A DNA stretch of 62,012 nucleotides from contig QZIL01000073.1 of NCBI GenBank assembly GCA_003599025.1, forward strand, positions 1 to 62,012, in the 5' to 3' direction. The notes beneath the pieces were generated by a model. That model did not search any database. It worked only from the letters and a program-made list of their open reading frames with translations, and had not been told where the DNA came from. A program made the translations under genes and the position numbers. Positions 34,800 to 43,119 of the stretch are shown here, piece after piece; positions within the stretch are counted from its first letter, which is position 1, and every line of letters begins with the position of its first letter. Source of the DNA: Nitrospiraceae bacterium (GTDB lineage Bacteria > Nitrospirota > Thermodesulfovibrionia > UBA6902).

Positions 34800-36320
34800 A
34801 TGGCTGATAAAGATATCAAAACTTCACAGGGCTTGCCGGAGCCGCCTCCGGGAGGCATAGAAATAGCCTCTTCAAAAGCCCCGTTTGACTGGAAAAGAGT
34901 ATTTTTTATATTGCTTGGTCTTGGCTTCTTTCTTACTTTTTATTATATGGACCCGCTTCCTGATGCAATCGACCCTATGGGAGTCCATTTCCCCCTTAGC
35001 CCTGAAGGAAAGGCGGCAATCGCACTTTTTCTGATGGCCGGAACATGGTGGGTGTTTGAGGTCGTACCCATTGGAGTCACGAGTCTTGCCATAGGTGTTT
35101 TTCAGGCACTCTTTATGATCAGGCCGGCTGAAAAGGCATTTAAGGACTTCATGGACCCTTCCGTTCTCTTCATCTTCGGTTCAATCGTTATTGGAATGGT
35201 ATTTACAAAGACAGGACTTACCAAGCGTCTTGCTTATAAGATGCTGACTATCGTGGGTGAAAAGACAAGCATGATATATCTGGGATGTTTTGTCGTCACC
35301 GGGGCAATGACGCACATTATGGCACACACGGCAGTTGCCGCTACCATGTTCCCTCTGCTGATGGCCATATATTCGCTCTATGGTGAAGGCGACAAACCGA
35401 CCAAGTTCGGCAAGGGACTGTTCATAGGTATGGCCTTTGTCGCAGGTGCCGGCAGTATCGTAACATTGCTCGGCGCTGCGCGCGGCGCGGTCGCCATAGG
35501 TTTCTATAAAGACATTGTCGGACAGTCAATTTCATTTTTTGAACTTACGAAATACATGTTCCCCATCGGATGGTTAATGGTCTTCCTGTGCTGGGTAATG
35601 ATGATGGTGATGTTCAAACCTGAAAAGAAGGTCATCCCCGGACTTAGAGAAAAGGCCGCGCGGCTTTATAAAGAGATGGGCTCGATTACCGGGAAAGAGA
35701 TATTTGTCGGCCTCGCCGTGTTCGGGGTTATTCTCGTTCTTTCCCTGCAGTCATTCATACCGGCGCTGAAACCCTTGAACAAATCAGCACTGGTACTTGT
35801 GTCTACACTGGTTTTCTTTATCTTTAAAATCCTTTCCATAGAGGACCTCGAAGCAATACCGTGGAACATCATTCTGCTCTTTGCCGGCGCAATGAGCATA
35901 GGCTTCTGCCTCTGGGAGACCGAGGCCGCAAAATGGCTTGCCGTTAACTGGCTTACAATGTTTAAGGAAGCGAACTGGTTCATCTTCGTAATGAGCATCG
36001 CCTTCTTTGTTATGATAATGACAAACTTTATAATGAATGTTGCCGCAATCGCGATTTCACTGCCCGTTGCGCTTGTCATCGCACCTTATCTCGGGGTTGC
36101 GCCTGAGGTCATCCTGTATGCGTCACTGGTCACCGCAGGTATGCCATTCCTGCTTTTAGTCGGCGCTGCACCTAATGCGATTGCATATGACTCAAAGCAG
36201 TTCACTACGGGTGAGTTCTTTGTGTCCGGTATTCCGGCAAGCATAGTACTAATGGCTGTTATTGCCCTTGCGATAGCGATAATATGGCCGTTAATGGGAA
36301 TGCCTATCACATTAAATTAA
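34800..36320 (+). CDS. SLC13/DASS-family anion:Na+ symporter
   Basis: 506 residues, about 11-13 membrane helices after a hydrophilic N-terminus. Family landmarks are two repeat loops, AHTAVAATMFPLLMAI and TNFIMNVAAIAISLPV, and the late GAAPNAIAYDSKQF segment that matches the second SNT-type site of DASS carriers. Members transport sulfate, dicarboxylates or phosphate with Na+. The context (CBS partner, carbonic anhydrase downstream) makes bicarbonate or sulfate worth testing; this is inference. A near-duplicate is at 45952. Confidence 0.88.
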   Translation: MADKDIKTSQGLPEPPPGGIEIASSKAPFDWKRVFFILLGLGFFLTFYYMDPLPDAIDPMGVHFPLSPEGKAAIALFLMAGTWWVFEVVPIGVTSLAIGVFQALFMIRPAEKAFKDFMDPSVLFIFGSIVIGMVFTKTGLTKRLAYKMLTIVGEKTSMIYLGCFVVTGAMTHIMAHTAVAATMFPLLMAIYSLYGEGDKPTKFGKGLFIGMAFVAGAGSIVTLLGAARGAVAIGFYKDIVGQSISFFELTKYMFPIGWLMVFLCWVMMMVMFKPEKKVIPGLREKAARLYKEMGSITGKEIFVGLAVFGVILVLSLQSFIPALKPLNKSALVLVSTLVFFIFKILSIEDLEAIPWNIILLFAGAMSIGFCLWETEAAKWLAVNWLTMFKEANWFIFVMSIAFFVMIMTNFIMNVAAIAISLPVALVIAPYLGVAPEVILYASLVTAGMPFLLLVGAAPNAIAYDSKQFTTGEFFVSGIPASIVLMAVIALAIAIIWPLMGMPITLN

Positions 36321-36378
36321 GATATAAATCTGCAGGGGTGGACCGCTGTCTGCCCACTGCCGAATATTCGGAGACAAG

Positions 36379-37095
36379 ATGAAATATGAAGAAGTCCTGA
36401 AAAAATACTTTGATAAAGTTTACACCGAAGTCGAGTTCGTTAAAAAAACGTATCAGGTCCTTGAACCTCTGGGTTTTAACGATGAAAATACGATTGCCGG
36501 CAAGTGCATCTGCAGAGACGAGATATCACAGTCCATAAGGAGCGTAATAAAGCACATGTGGGGAGAGGCGTTCAATTTTTCGAGCCTTGCCGGGATGTTC
36601 TTTGCAGGCAAGACAGGCCTGGCAGCTGCCATGCATCATTCTCCGATCTCAGGCGGCAAAGAGCAGTATGTGTTTTACGCCCTGCCCCATATCGCAATTA
36701 ATAAGGAAGGACGTATAGGCGTCTGCAGGCGGGAAGGCAGAGAAGAGGAGTCCACGGCCTGCGGAGCGCTCAACGCGTTCCAGAAAGAAATGGCGAGCGG
36801 CAAGGTGAATCTAACGATGGACAACGAAGACGTTGAGCAGAGCCTCATCAGGATGCGGCTTTTGAGAGAAATCCCTTACGGCCATGTCCCGGACCTTCTT
36901 GAACTTACAAGAACGGCCCTGAAGGCCATTCAGTCAGACCTCGAAACAACCATCAGCAAGGTCGTTGATACAAATAAAAGCAACTATGCAATTATAAGCG
37001 GCATCCAGATACACGGCCCTTCAGGGAACTATGTATGGCCGTCTGAATGTTATACCGTTGTAAACGGGAAGCGTGAAACCTTGAATTTGAAATAA
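36379..37095 (+). CDS. LCIB-family (theta-class) carbonic anhydrase-like protein
   Basis: 238 residues. The protein matches the limiting-CO2-inducible B (LCIB) fold: NTIAGKCICRDEIS, then FNFSSLAGMFFAGKTG, AMHHSPISGGKEQYVFYALP, HIAIN, GREEESTACGAL, MDNEDVEQSLIRMRLLREIP and ISGIQIHGPSGNYVWP. C45-x-D47 recalls the zinc Cys/Asp of beta-like carbonic anhydrases. H104 and C128 (or C116) are candidates for the other ligands. Full length, no signal peptide, so cytoplasmic. It lies between an SLC13 carrier and an Mrp-type complex, with 15 bases to the next gene. I infer CO2/bicarbonate interconversion coupled to transport. Confidence 0.85.
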   Translation: MKYEEVLKKYFDKVYTEVEFVKKTYQVLEPLGFNDENTIAGKCICRDEISQSIRSVIKHMWGEAFNFSSLAGMFFAGKTGLAAAMHHSPISGGKEQYVFYALPHIAINKEGRIGVCRREGREEESTACGALNAFQKEMASGKVNLTMDNEDVEQSLIRMRLLREIPYGHVPDLLELTRTALKAIQSDLETTISKVVDTNKSNYAIISGIQIHGPSGNYVWPSECYTVVNGKRETLNLK

Positions 37096-37110
37096 TCGAT
37101 CAACTGAAAT

Positions 37111-37593
37111 ATGAACTACATCGTTACATTTCTGATACTCTTTGCTAACTGGCTCATTTGGTCTGGTATGTTCGATTCTTTTCACGTGTCACTGGGTGTT
37201 ATTTCGTGCGGAGTCGTGACTCTGATGTCACATGACCTTTTTTTCGAAAACGGCAAATTTCAATTCAGCTACATTACTGAATTCATCCGCTTTGCCCTGT
37301 ATATCCCGTGGCTGATTTATCAGATCATACTTTCAAATATCCATGTTGCATACCTGGTGCTTCATCCAAAAATGCCGATTGAGCCTTCAATAATAACTTT
37401 TGAAACAACACTGAAAAAAGAAATGTCCATTGTGGCATTTGCCAACTCGATCACACTTACCCCCGGCACCATAACAATGGATGTCCATGACGGAAAATAT
37501 TTTGTTATACATTGCATAAGCAGAAAGGTGGCTGATGACCTTCTTTCAGGAGAAATGGAAAGGAAGATCGCCCGGATATTCGGGGAGAACTAA
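37111..37593 (+). CDS. mnhE: Mrp antiporter subunit E (MnhE/MbhA)
   Basis: 160 residues. Two to three N-terminal helices (VTFLILFANWLIWSGMF, then ALYIPWLIYQIILSNI) are followed by a cytoplasmic domain with the family marks FANSITLTPGT and VHDGKYFVIHCIS. Full length for MrpE. First gene of an eight-gene block in the order E-F-G-D'-E'-B-C-D, the order of mbhA-H in membrane-bound hydrogenases. Confidence 0.92.
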   Translation: MNYIVTFLILFANWLIWSGMFDSFHVSLGVISCGVVTLMSHDLFFENGKFQFSYITEFIRFALYIPWLIYQIILSNIHVAYLVLHPKMPIEPSIITFETTLKKEMSIVAFANSITLTPGTITMDVHDGKYFVIHCISRKVADDLLSGEMERKIARIFGEN

Positions 37594-37902
37594 ATGGTAA
37601 ACTTTTTTCTGATCATATCACTTGTGCTCGGGGTCTTCGTGTTTTTCAGTCTCTACCGTGCGGTATACGGCCCCACTGTTCTTGACAGGATAGTAAGCGT
37701 CGGGGTCATAGGGACCAAGACCACAGTTATCCTCGCACTTATGGGGTTCATATACGGACGGATAGATATGTTTGTGGACATTTGTCTTGCCTATGCCCTG
37801 CTTAATTTCATAACCACTCTGGCTGCTGCAAAGTTTTTCCGCGTGAGAAAGAGCATAGTTCCGGGGTCAAAATATTTCAAGGACAAGGGGACTGACCAAT
37901 GA
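37594..37902 (+). CDS. mnhF: Mrp antiporter subunit F (MnhF/MbhB)
   Basis: 102 residues with three helices. The family segment VYGPTVLDRIVSVGVIGTKT is clear, as is DICLAYALLNFITTLAAAKF. It starts directly after the MnhE stop and overlaps the next gene by 4 bases. Structural subunit of the Na+/H+ antiporter module. Confidence 0.92.
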   Translation: MVNFFLIISLVLGVFVFFSLYRAVYGPTVLDRIVSVGVIGTKTTVILALMGFIYGRIDMFVDICLAYALLNFITTLAAAKFFRVRKSIVPGSKYFKDKGTDQ

Positions 37903-38225
37903 TTATTCTGTCAATAATTCTGATTATAACCGGAGTTTTTTTCTTCTTTACCGCGACCTTCGGTTTATTGCGTTTCCCTGATTTCTACTCAAGGCTTCAA
38001 GCGACCGGCAAGGGTGATACCCTCGGGTCACTTCTGATGCTTGCAGGGCTTGCGCTGTACAACCTGAGCAGCGGTATTTCACTGGCCTCCATTTTAGTCA
38101 GCGTAAAGCTGCTGCTTATCGCCGTCTTTATTTTTATAGCCAACCCTACTGCCACCCATGCCCTCACAAGGGCAGGACAGGACGCCGGAGTAGAGCCCTG
38201 GACAAAGGAGGAGAAGTCAAAATGA
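37899..38225 (+). CDS. mnhG: Mrp antiporter subunit G (MnhG/MbhC)
   Basis: 108 residues, three helices. Typical LLRFPDFYSRLQATGKGDTL motif near residue 23, then LVSVKLLLIAVFIFIANPTATHAL. Overlaps both neighbours by 4 bases, so translation is coupled. Confidence 0.92.
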   Translation: MIILSIILIITGVFFFFTATFGLLRFPDFYSRLQATGKGDTLGSLLMLAGLALYNLSSGISLASILVSVKLLLIAVFIFIANPTATHALTRAGQDAGVEPWTKEEKSK

Positions 38226-38467
38226 TCTGGCAGCTTGATATTCTTATACTCACAATCGTAGTCATCTGCGCAGTGTCGGCCATATGGGTAAAAGACCTCC
38301 TGAGCTCGGCCATCCTTCTTGGCGTGTACAGTTTTCTGATGTGTATACTTTGGGCAGAGCTTGGGGCGGTTGACGTTGCATTTACAGAGGCCGCCGTCGG
38401 GGCAGGTATAAGCACCGCATTCTTTATCGGCGCCATTTATCAGACCACGAGGAGGACAAAAGATTGA
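38222..38467 (+). CDS. DUF4040-type subunit (MbhD; C-terminal part of MrpA)
   Basis: 81 residues with three helices. The sequence VKDLLSSAILLGVYSFLMCI and the acidic helix AVDVAFTEAAVGAGIST correspond to the MrpA C-terminal/MbhD unit, where the conserved Glu of the FTEA helix is part of the ion path. It is a separate gene here, as in mbh-type operons. Confidence 0.87.
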   Translation: MIWQLDILILTIVVICAVSAIWVKDLLSSAILLGVYSFLMCILWAELGAVDVAFTEAAVGAGISTAFFIGAIYQTTRRTKD

Positions 38468-38739
38468 AAGTGTTCGCTCTTATTGCCGTGATAATAACGG
38501 GTGCCGCGCTTATTTACAGTACCTTTGAAATGCCGGATTGGGGAGACGCAGGCTCACCGGCGAACACTCATGTTTCACCAAGATATATCGAGAGTTCTAT
38601 TAAAGAAACTGCCACCCCGAATATTGTAACATCAGTGCTTGCAGATTACAGGGGCTATGACACACTGGGGGAAACCACGGTCATTTTTACGGCTGGAATG
38701 GTCTGCATACTATTGTTGAGGAGCAAAAAAGATGATTAA
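38464..38739 (+). CDS. MbhE-like subunit
   Basis: 91 residues from TTG 38464. It has a short N-terminal helix (ALIAVIITGAALIYST), an external loop ending NIVTSVLADYRGYDTLGE, and a C-terminal helix TVIFTAGMVCILLL. The VLADYRGYDTLGE box is characteristic of MbhE and of the join between MrpA and MrpB. Overlaps neighbours by 4 and 8 bases. Confidence 0.87.
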   Translation: MKVFALIAVIITGAALIYSTFEMPDWGDAGSPANTHVSPRYIESSIKETATPNIVTSVLADYRGYDTLGETTVIFTAGMVCILLLRSKKDD

Positions 38740-39190
38740 AGACTTTGACAATATAATCATAAAAACTGTCTGCAGGATACTGACGCCTTTCCTCCAGATA
38801 TTTGCACTTTATGTCATAGCCCACGGCCATTATAGCCCTGGGGGTGGGTTCCAGGGGGGCTGCATACTGGGAGCAAGCTTTATTCTTCTGGTGATCGCAT
38901 ATGATATAGACACGGTCAAAAAGCGCATGTCGGAAAAACTGAATACAGTCATGTGCAGCCTCGGGGTCATCATTTATGCGGGGATAGGGCTTACATGCCT
39001 GATACTCGGGGCCAATTATCTTGATTACGGCATACTGCACAGGGTCCTGCCTGTTGACGCTGTAAAGGCACGGGCCATGGGCACCCTCGGAATTGAAATA
39101 GGCGTCGGTATCACAGTCATGTCTGTAATGATCTCCATTTTCCTCAATATCGCCTCAGGGGGAAAACATGAGGAAGGAGCAATAGACTAA
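38732..39190 (+). CDS. mnhB: Mrp antiporter subunit B (MnhB/MbhF)
   Basis: 152 residues, four helices. The family block FALYVIAHGHYSPGGGFQGG is present near 26-45, followed by ILGASFILLVIAYD. The stop overlaps the start of the next gene by one base. Confidence 0.92.
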   Translation: MIKDFDNIIIKTVCRILTPFLQIFALYVIAHGHYSPGGGFQGGCILGASFILLVIAYDIDTVKKRMSEKLNTVMCSLGVIIYAGIGLTCLILGANYLDYGILHRVLPVDAVKARAMGTLGIEIGVGITVMSVMISIFLNIASGGKHEEGAID

Positions 39191-39564
39191 TGGAACTCAT
39201 CATCGGCAAATATAATTACTGGATATACATAGTCCTGATGATGATCGGGTTTTACGCAATGATCGCAAAAAGGAACCTGGTGAAAAAATTGGTAGGCATG
39301 AATATATTCCAGACAGCTATTATTCTTTATTTCGTATCAATAGCCTCAAAAAAAGGAGGGGCAACAATACCGATTCTCTTCAAGGACGCTGTTATCATTC
39401 CAGAACAGTACATGAACCCGCTGCCCCATGTGCTAATGCTTACCGCCATTGTTGTAATGGTCAGCACATTCGGTGTTGCCCTTGCGTTGATAATAATGAT
39501 CTTCAGGAGATACGGGACTCTGGAAGAGGACGAAATACTCGAAATCGAGAGGAACAGAAAATGA
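39190..39564 (+). CDS. mnhC: Mrp antiporter subunit C (NuoK-like, MnhC/MbhG)
   Basis: 124 residues, three helices. The NuoK/MrpC pattern KKLVGMNIFQTAIILYFV and PLPHVLMLTAIVVMVSTFGV, with LTAIVV as the hallmark. An extra loop (SKKGGATIPILFKDA) lies between helices 2 and 3, as in Mrp rather than complex I proteins. Overlaps MnhD by 4 bases. Confidence 0.92.
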   Translation: MELIIGKYNYWIYIVLMMIGFYAMIAKRNLVKKLVGMNIFQTAIILYFVSIASKKGGATIPILFKDAVIIPEQYMNPLPHVLMLTAIVVMVSTFGVALALIIMIFRRYGTLEEDEILEIERNRK

Positions 39565-41042
39565 ACATTCCGGCACAGGCCCCTGCACTGATTATCATCA
39601 TCCCCCTGCTGTCCTCGCTCATAAACATACTTTTAGGCATGTGGAGACGAAACCTCTGCTACCCGTTTGCATTAATAGTGCTGGCTTCAAGTGTCCTGCT
39701 TGCCTTCAATCTTATGAATACGGTCATAAGCACAGGCATCATTCATTACAGGATAGGCGGATGGACACCGCCATGGGGCATTGAATATGTCATAGACCAT
39801 CTGAATGCCTTTATAGCAGTCATTGTGACTACTATGAGTTTTATTGTGTCTGTCTACTCTAAAAGAAGCATAGAGAAGGAACTGCGGGCAGACAAGATCC
39901 CTTACTTCTATACCACATATCTTCTTCTTACTACCGGACTCCTCGGAATAACTGTAACAGGTGACGTCTTCAATATTTATGTCTTTCTGGAAATAACCTC
40001 GCTTGCAGGATATGCCCTGATAGCTATCGGAGATGAGAAGGCGCCGATGGCAAGCTTCAATTACGTAGTCATGGGAACAATAGGCGCCTGTTTTTATCTG
40101 CTCGGAGTTGGTTATCTCTATATCATGACAGGCTCTCTAAACATGGCAGACCTGCAGCGCCTGCTGCCTGATTTGTACGGCTCTACCGTCATACTTGTTG
40201 CCTTCGCATTTTTTCTGATAGGAGTGTCTATAAAGATAGCTTTCTTCCCTTTACATACTTGGCTGCCCAATGCTTACACCCATGCCCCTTCAGCAGTCAG
40301 CGCTCTTGTGGCATCAACAATGACAAAGGTAGGCGCATATGTAATGATACGGATAACCTTCACAGTATTTGAACCGCGCTTCTCATCAGAAATCATCCCT
40401 ATGACTTCGATACTCGGCTGGTCCTCGGTCCTGGCCATTATCTCAGGTTCAATACTGGCACTGGCCCAGACAGATTTCAAGCGGACTCTTTCCTATATAC
40501 TGATTGCCGAAGTCGGTTACATAGTCATGGGCCTTAGCGTTGGAAACAGGTCGGGATTTACAGGCTCTGTGCTTCACATCCTGAATGATGCATTTATGGT
40601 AGCCTGTCTTTTTATGGTAGCAGGTGCCGTTGTATACAAAAAAGGGTCAAGGAATTTAGATGATTTCAGAGGCCTTAACAAGAGCATGCCCTTTACAATG
40701 GCTGCCTTTGGTATTGCCGCCATTTCCATGATAGGCGTACCTCCGACTGCAGGTTTTTTCAGCAAGTGGTATCTGGTCCTGGGAGCTATAGAGGCAGGCC
40801 AGTGGGTCTTTGCAGGCGCGCTTCTATTCAGCAGCCTTGTAAACGCAGTTATATTCGTTAGAATCCTTGAGAAGGTCTATTTCAGCGGAAATGGTGAGAA
40901 CCCTGCACCGTCAAGGGACGAGGTGCCTCTGAGCATGCTTTCGCCGGTCGTCTTCATGGCAGCCTGCATACTCGTGCTCGGCTTTTACAGCGGCGACATC
41001 ATATCGTCCGTAATTCAGTACACAGTCCCGAAAGGTTTTTAG
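39561..41042 (+). CDS. mnhD: Mrp antiporter subunit D (NuoM/N-like, MnhD/MbhH)
   Basis: 493 residues, about 14 helices. Proton_antipo_M features are TGDVFNIYVFLEITSLAGYA (with the key helix-5 Glu), KIAFFPLHTWLPNAYTHAPS (key Lys) and the distal SKWYLVLGAIEAGQW. It ends the mbhA-H-order block. A repeat element separates it from the next antiporter-like gene. No hydrogenase subunits follow. Confidence 0.92.
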   Translation: MNIPAQAPALIIIIPLLSSLINILLGMWRRNLCYPFALIVLASSVLLAFNLMNTVISTGIIHYRIGGWTPPWGIEYVIDHLNAFIAVIVTTMSFIVSVYSKRSIEKELRADKIPYFYTTYLLLTTGLLGITVTGDVFNIYVFLEITSLAGYALIAIGDEKAPMASFNYVVMGTIGACFYLLGVGYLYIMTGSLNMADLQRLLPDLYGSTVILVAFAFFLIGVSIKIAFFPLHTWLPNAYTHAPSAVSALVASTMTKVGAYVMIRITFTVFEPRFSSEIIPMTSILGWSSVLAIISGSILALAQTDFKRTLSYILIAEVGYIVMGLSVGNRSGFTGSVLHILNDAFMVACLFMVAGAVVYKKGSRNLDDFRGLNKSMPFTMAAFGIAAISMIGVPPTAGFFSKWYLVLGAIEAGQWVFAGALLFSSLVNAVIFVRILEKVYFSGNGENPAPSRDEVPLSMLSPVVFMAACILVLGFYSGDIISSVIQYTVPKGF

Positions 41043-41056
41043 ATAGTGAATAGTTT

Positions 41057-41127
41057 GTCATTCCCGTGAAAACGGGAATCCAGATAGACATCTAAGGAAC
41101 TGGATTCCGCATCAAGTGCGGAATGAC
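41057..41127. repeat. GTCATTCC-type palindromic repeat
   Basis: GTCATTCCCG...GGGAATCCAG and CTGGATTCCGC...GCGGAATGAC form two inverted arms. It lies inside the operon, between mnhD and the next antiporter-like gene, where it could form a processing hairpin. Confidence 0.8.
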
Positions 41128-41151
41128 GAATTTGGAGGATTTGATAGCAGA

Positions 41152-42717
41152 ATGGAAATTATAACTTCAATAAAGCCTATATTAGCGATCGCGGTCTCTC
41201 TCGGAGCTGCGGTTCTCATACTGCTCACAGGTGAAAAGGCAAGAAACCTCCGTGAGACATGGACGATTATTGCTGCCACGGCAAAGTTCCTGATAGTTGC
41301 TTCGATGCTCCCGCAAATACTTGACGGCAAGGTGATTGAATATACTCTCGTATCAATCGCTCCCGGCCTGTCTGTTCAGTTCAGGGTCGATGCGCTCGGA
41401 ATATTTTTCGGTCTCACTGCCTCGTTCCTCTGGATTATTACTTCGTTTTATTCCATCGGATACGTCAGATCATCGAATGAAAACTCACAGACGAGGTATT
41501 TCATGTGCTTTGCTGTCGCGCTGTCCGCCACAATGGGTGTCGCGTTTTCAGCAAACATGTTCACGACATTCCTCTTCTATGAAATTATCACTGTCTGCAC
41601 ATTTCCACTTGTGGGACACAAGGAGACCCCCGAGGCGCTGAAGGGCGCAAAGAGGTATCTGACATATCTCCTCGGTACGTCCGTTGCTTTTCAGCTCCTG
41701 GCCGTAATACTTACATATCATACGGCAGGGACCCTGGACTTCTCCAACCAGGGGATAATGAGCGCTGCCAGGGCCAGAGGAGTAAGCGATGCTTTCCTTA
41801 CCGTAATCTTTGTGCTCTACATGGCAGGGATTACAAAGGCTGCAATGATGCCGTTTCATTCATGGCTGCCTGCTGCAATGGTGGCCCCGACTCCGGTGAG
41901 CGCTCTTCTGCACGCGGTCGCAGTGGTCAAGACAGGGGTGTTTGTGGCCGTAAAGATCGTCCTGCACATATTCGGGGTAGACCTCCTGAGGCAGCTCGGG
42001 CTGGGCACTGCCCTTGCCTATTTCGCCTCCTTTACGATTATTGTTGCGTCGGTCATCGCCCTCAAGCAGGACAATCTGAAGCGGAGGCTCGCATATTCAA
42101 CTGTTAGTCAACTGTCCTACGTAATATTGGGTGTTGCGCTACTTTCTCCTTCAGGCATTACCGGAAGCATCATGCACATTGTAATACATGCCTTTGGAAA
42201 GATAACACTCTTTTTCACCGCAGGTGCGATTTATATAGCAGCACACAAGACAGAAATCAACCAGCTTGACGGGATCGGGAAAAAAATGCCCTTTACCATG
42301 GCCGCATTTACCGTGGGCGCACTTTCGATGATAGGAATACCGCCCATAGGAGGCTTTATAAGCAAGTGGTATATTGCCATAGGGTCGATCGAGGCTCACG
42401 AGCTGCCGGTCATACTGGTTATTATGACAAGCACAATACTCAATGCATGTTATTTTCTGCCCATAGTATACGCGGCGTTCTTCAAAGAACCGAAACCGGA
42501 GCATGATACACATCACTCTCACTCTGATCAGATGACTTCCCCTCCCCTTACTTCCCCCCTTGTTAAGGGGGGGAATGGGGGGGTCCATGAGGCCCCGGCC
42601 ATGATGGTAGTGCCGCTTGTGCTTACGGCTGCGGGAGCAATTGCCCTTTTCTTTGCGCCGTCTACTTTCCTTGAACTTGCAAAGATCGTGGTCTCATCCG
42701 TAACAGGAGGAAACTGA
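41152..42717 (+). CDS. Second NuoL/MrpD-like antiporter subunit
   Basis: 521 residues from ATG 41152 (GGAGG at 41134). An earlier in-frame start at 41116 lies within the repeat and is unlikely. About 14 helices. It has MFTTFLFYEIITVCTFPLVG with the key Glu, KAAMMPFHSWLPAAMVAPTP with the key Lys, LKRRLAYSTVSQLSY and SKWYIAIGSIEAHELP. It may supply the NuoL-like part missing from the split MrpA. Near residue 460 a palindromic repeat is inserted in frame (42538-42585), giving TSPLVKGGNGGV in a loop between the last helices. Confidence 0.9.
   Translation: MEIITSIKPILAIAVSLGAAVLILLTGEKARNLRETWTIIAATAKFLIVASMLPQILDGKVIEYTLVSIAPGLSVQFRVDALGIFFGLTASFLWIITSFYSIGYVRSSNENSQTRYFMCFAVALSATMGVAFSANMFTTFLFYEIITVCTFPLVGHKETPEALKGAKRYLTYLLGTSVAFQLLAVILTYHTAGTLDFSNQGIMSAARARGVSDAFLTVIFVLYMAGITKAAMMPFHSWLPAAMVAPTPVSALLHAVAVVKTGVFVAVKIVLHIFGVDLLRQLGLGTALAYFASFTIIVASVIALKQDNLKRRLAYSTVSQLSYVILGVALLSPSGITGSIMHIVIHAFGKITLFFTAGAIYIAAHKTEINQLDGIGKKMPFTMAAFTVGALSMIGIPPIGGFISKWYIAIGSIEAHELPVILVIMTSTILNACYFLPIVYAAFFKEPKPEHDTHHSHSDQMTSPPLTSPLVKGGNGGVHEAPAMMVVPLVLTAAGAIALFFAPSTFLELAKIVVSSVTGGN
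42538..42585. repeat. C/G-rich palindromic repeat inserted in a coding region
   Basis: The run CCCCTCCCCTTA, then TTCCCCCCTTGTTAAGGGGG, then GGAATGGGGGGG forms a strong hairpin. It is translated as a SPPLTSPLVKGGNGG loop, the typical peptide signature of intragenic palindromic elements. A hairpin of the same flavour is at 57837. Confidence 0.7.
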
Positions 42718-42718
42718 A

Positions 42719-42859
42719 ATGAAGGATAACTATAGCAATAAACATGAAGAACTGATGGAACTCGGGCATGACCCTGTCCCGGGATACAGGCCGGTTTTTT
42801 ATGTAATCATGACTATAGCATCTTTATATCTTGCTTTAATCTTAATTAAAACGCTTTGA
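42719..42859 (+). CDS. 46-residue single-helix membrane protein
   Basis: ATG 42719 follows CAGGAGGAAACTGAA, a near-ideal ribosome binding site, 1 base after the previous stop. The protein has a hydrophilic start with ELMELGHDPVPGYRPVF and one membrane helix (VIMTIASLYLALILI). It overlaps nothing and precedes another small membrane protein. Probably an accessory subunit of the antiporter complex; no family recognised. Confidence 0.72.
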   Translation: MKDNYSNKHEELMELGHDPVPGYRPVFYVIMTIASLYLALILIKTL

Positions 42860-42876
42860 GGACCAAAGGAGACACC

Positions 42877-43119
42877 ATGGACAAAAAGCATATATTCGAT
42901 GAGCCCAAGAATGTGAAGAGGCTTCTTGTCTCTTTTTATGCAATCCTTGTTATTCTTGTATCCATAGACTTTTTCATTCCTAAACACCCTCATTTCGCCT
43001 GGGAAGAATGGCCGCAGTTTTTTGCAGTGTACGGCTTTGTCGCATGCGTACTGCTTGTTCTTGTATCAAAATATGTGCTGAGACCTCTGGTAAAGAGGAA
43101 GGAAGACTATTATGATTAA
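42877..43119 (+). CDS. 80-residue two-helix membrane protein
   Basis: ATG 42877 (MDKKHIFDEPKN) follows AAAGGAGACACC; an upstream in-frame codon at 42856 lacks a site. Two membrane helices (about 19-36 and 48-66) with HPHFAWEEWPQFF between them, and a charged tail. It overlaps the next gene by 8 bases, which argues for co-assembly with the antiporter-like subunit. Unknown family. Confidence 0.78.
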   Translation: MDKKHIFDEPKNVKRLLVSFYAILVILVSIDFFIPKHPHFAWEEWPQFFAVYGFVACVLLVLVSKYVLRPLVKRKEDYYD

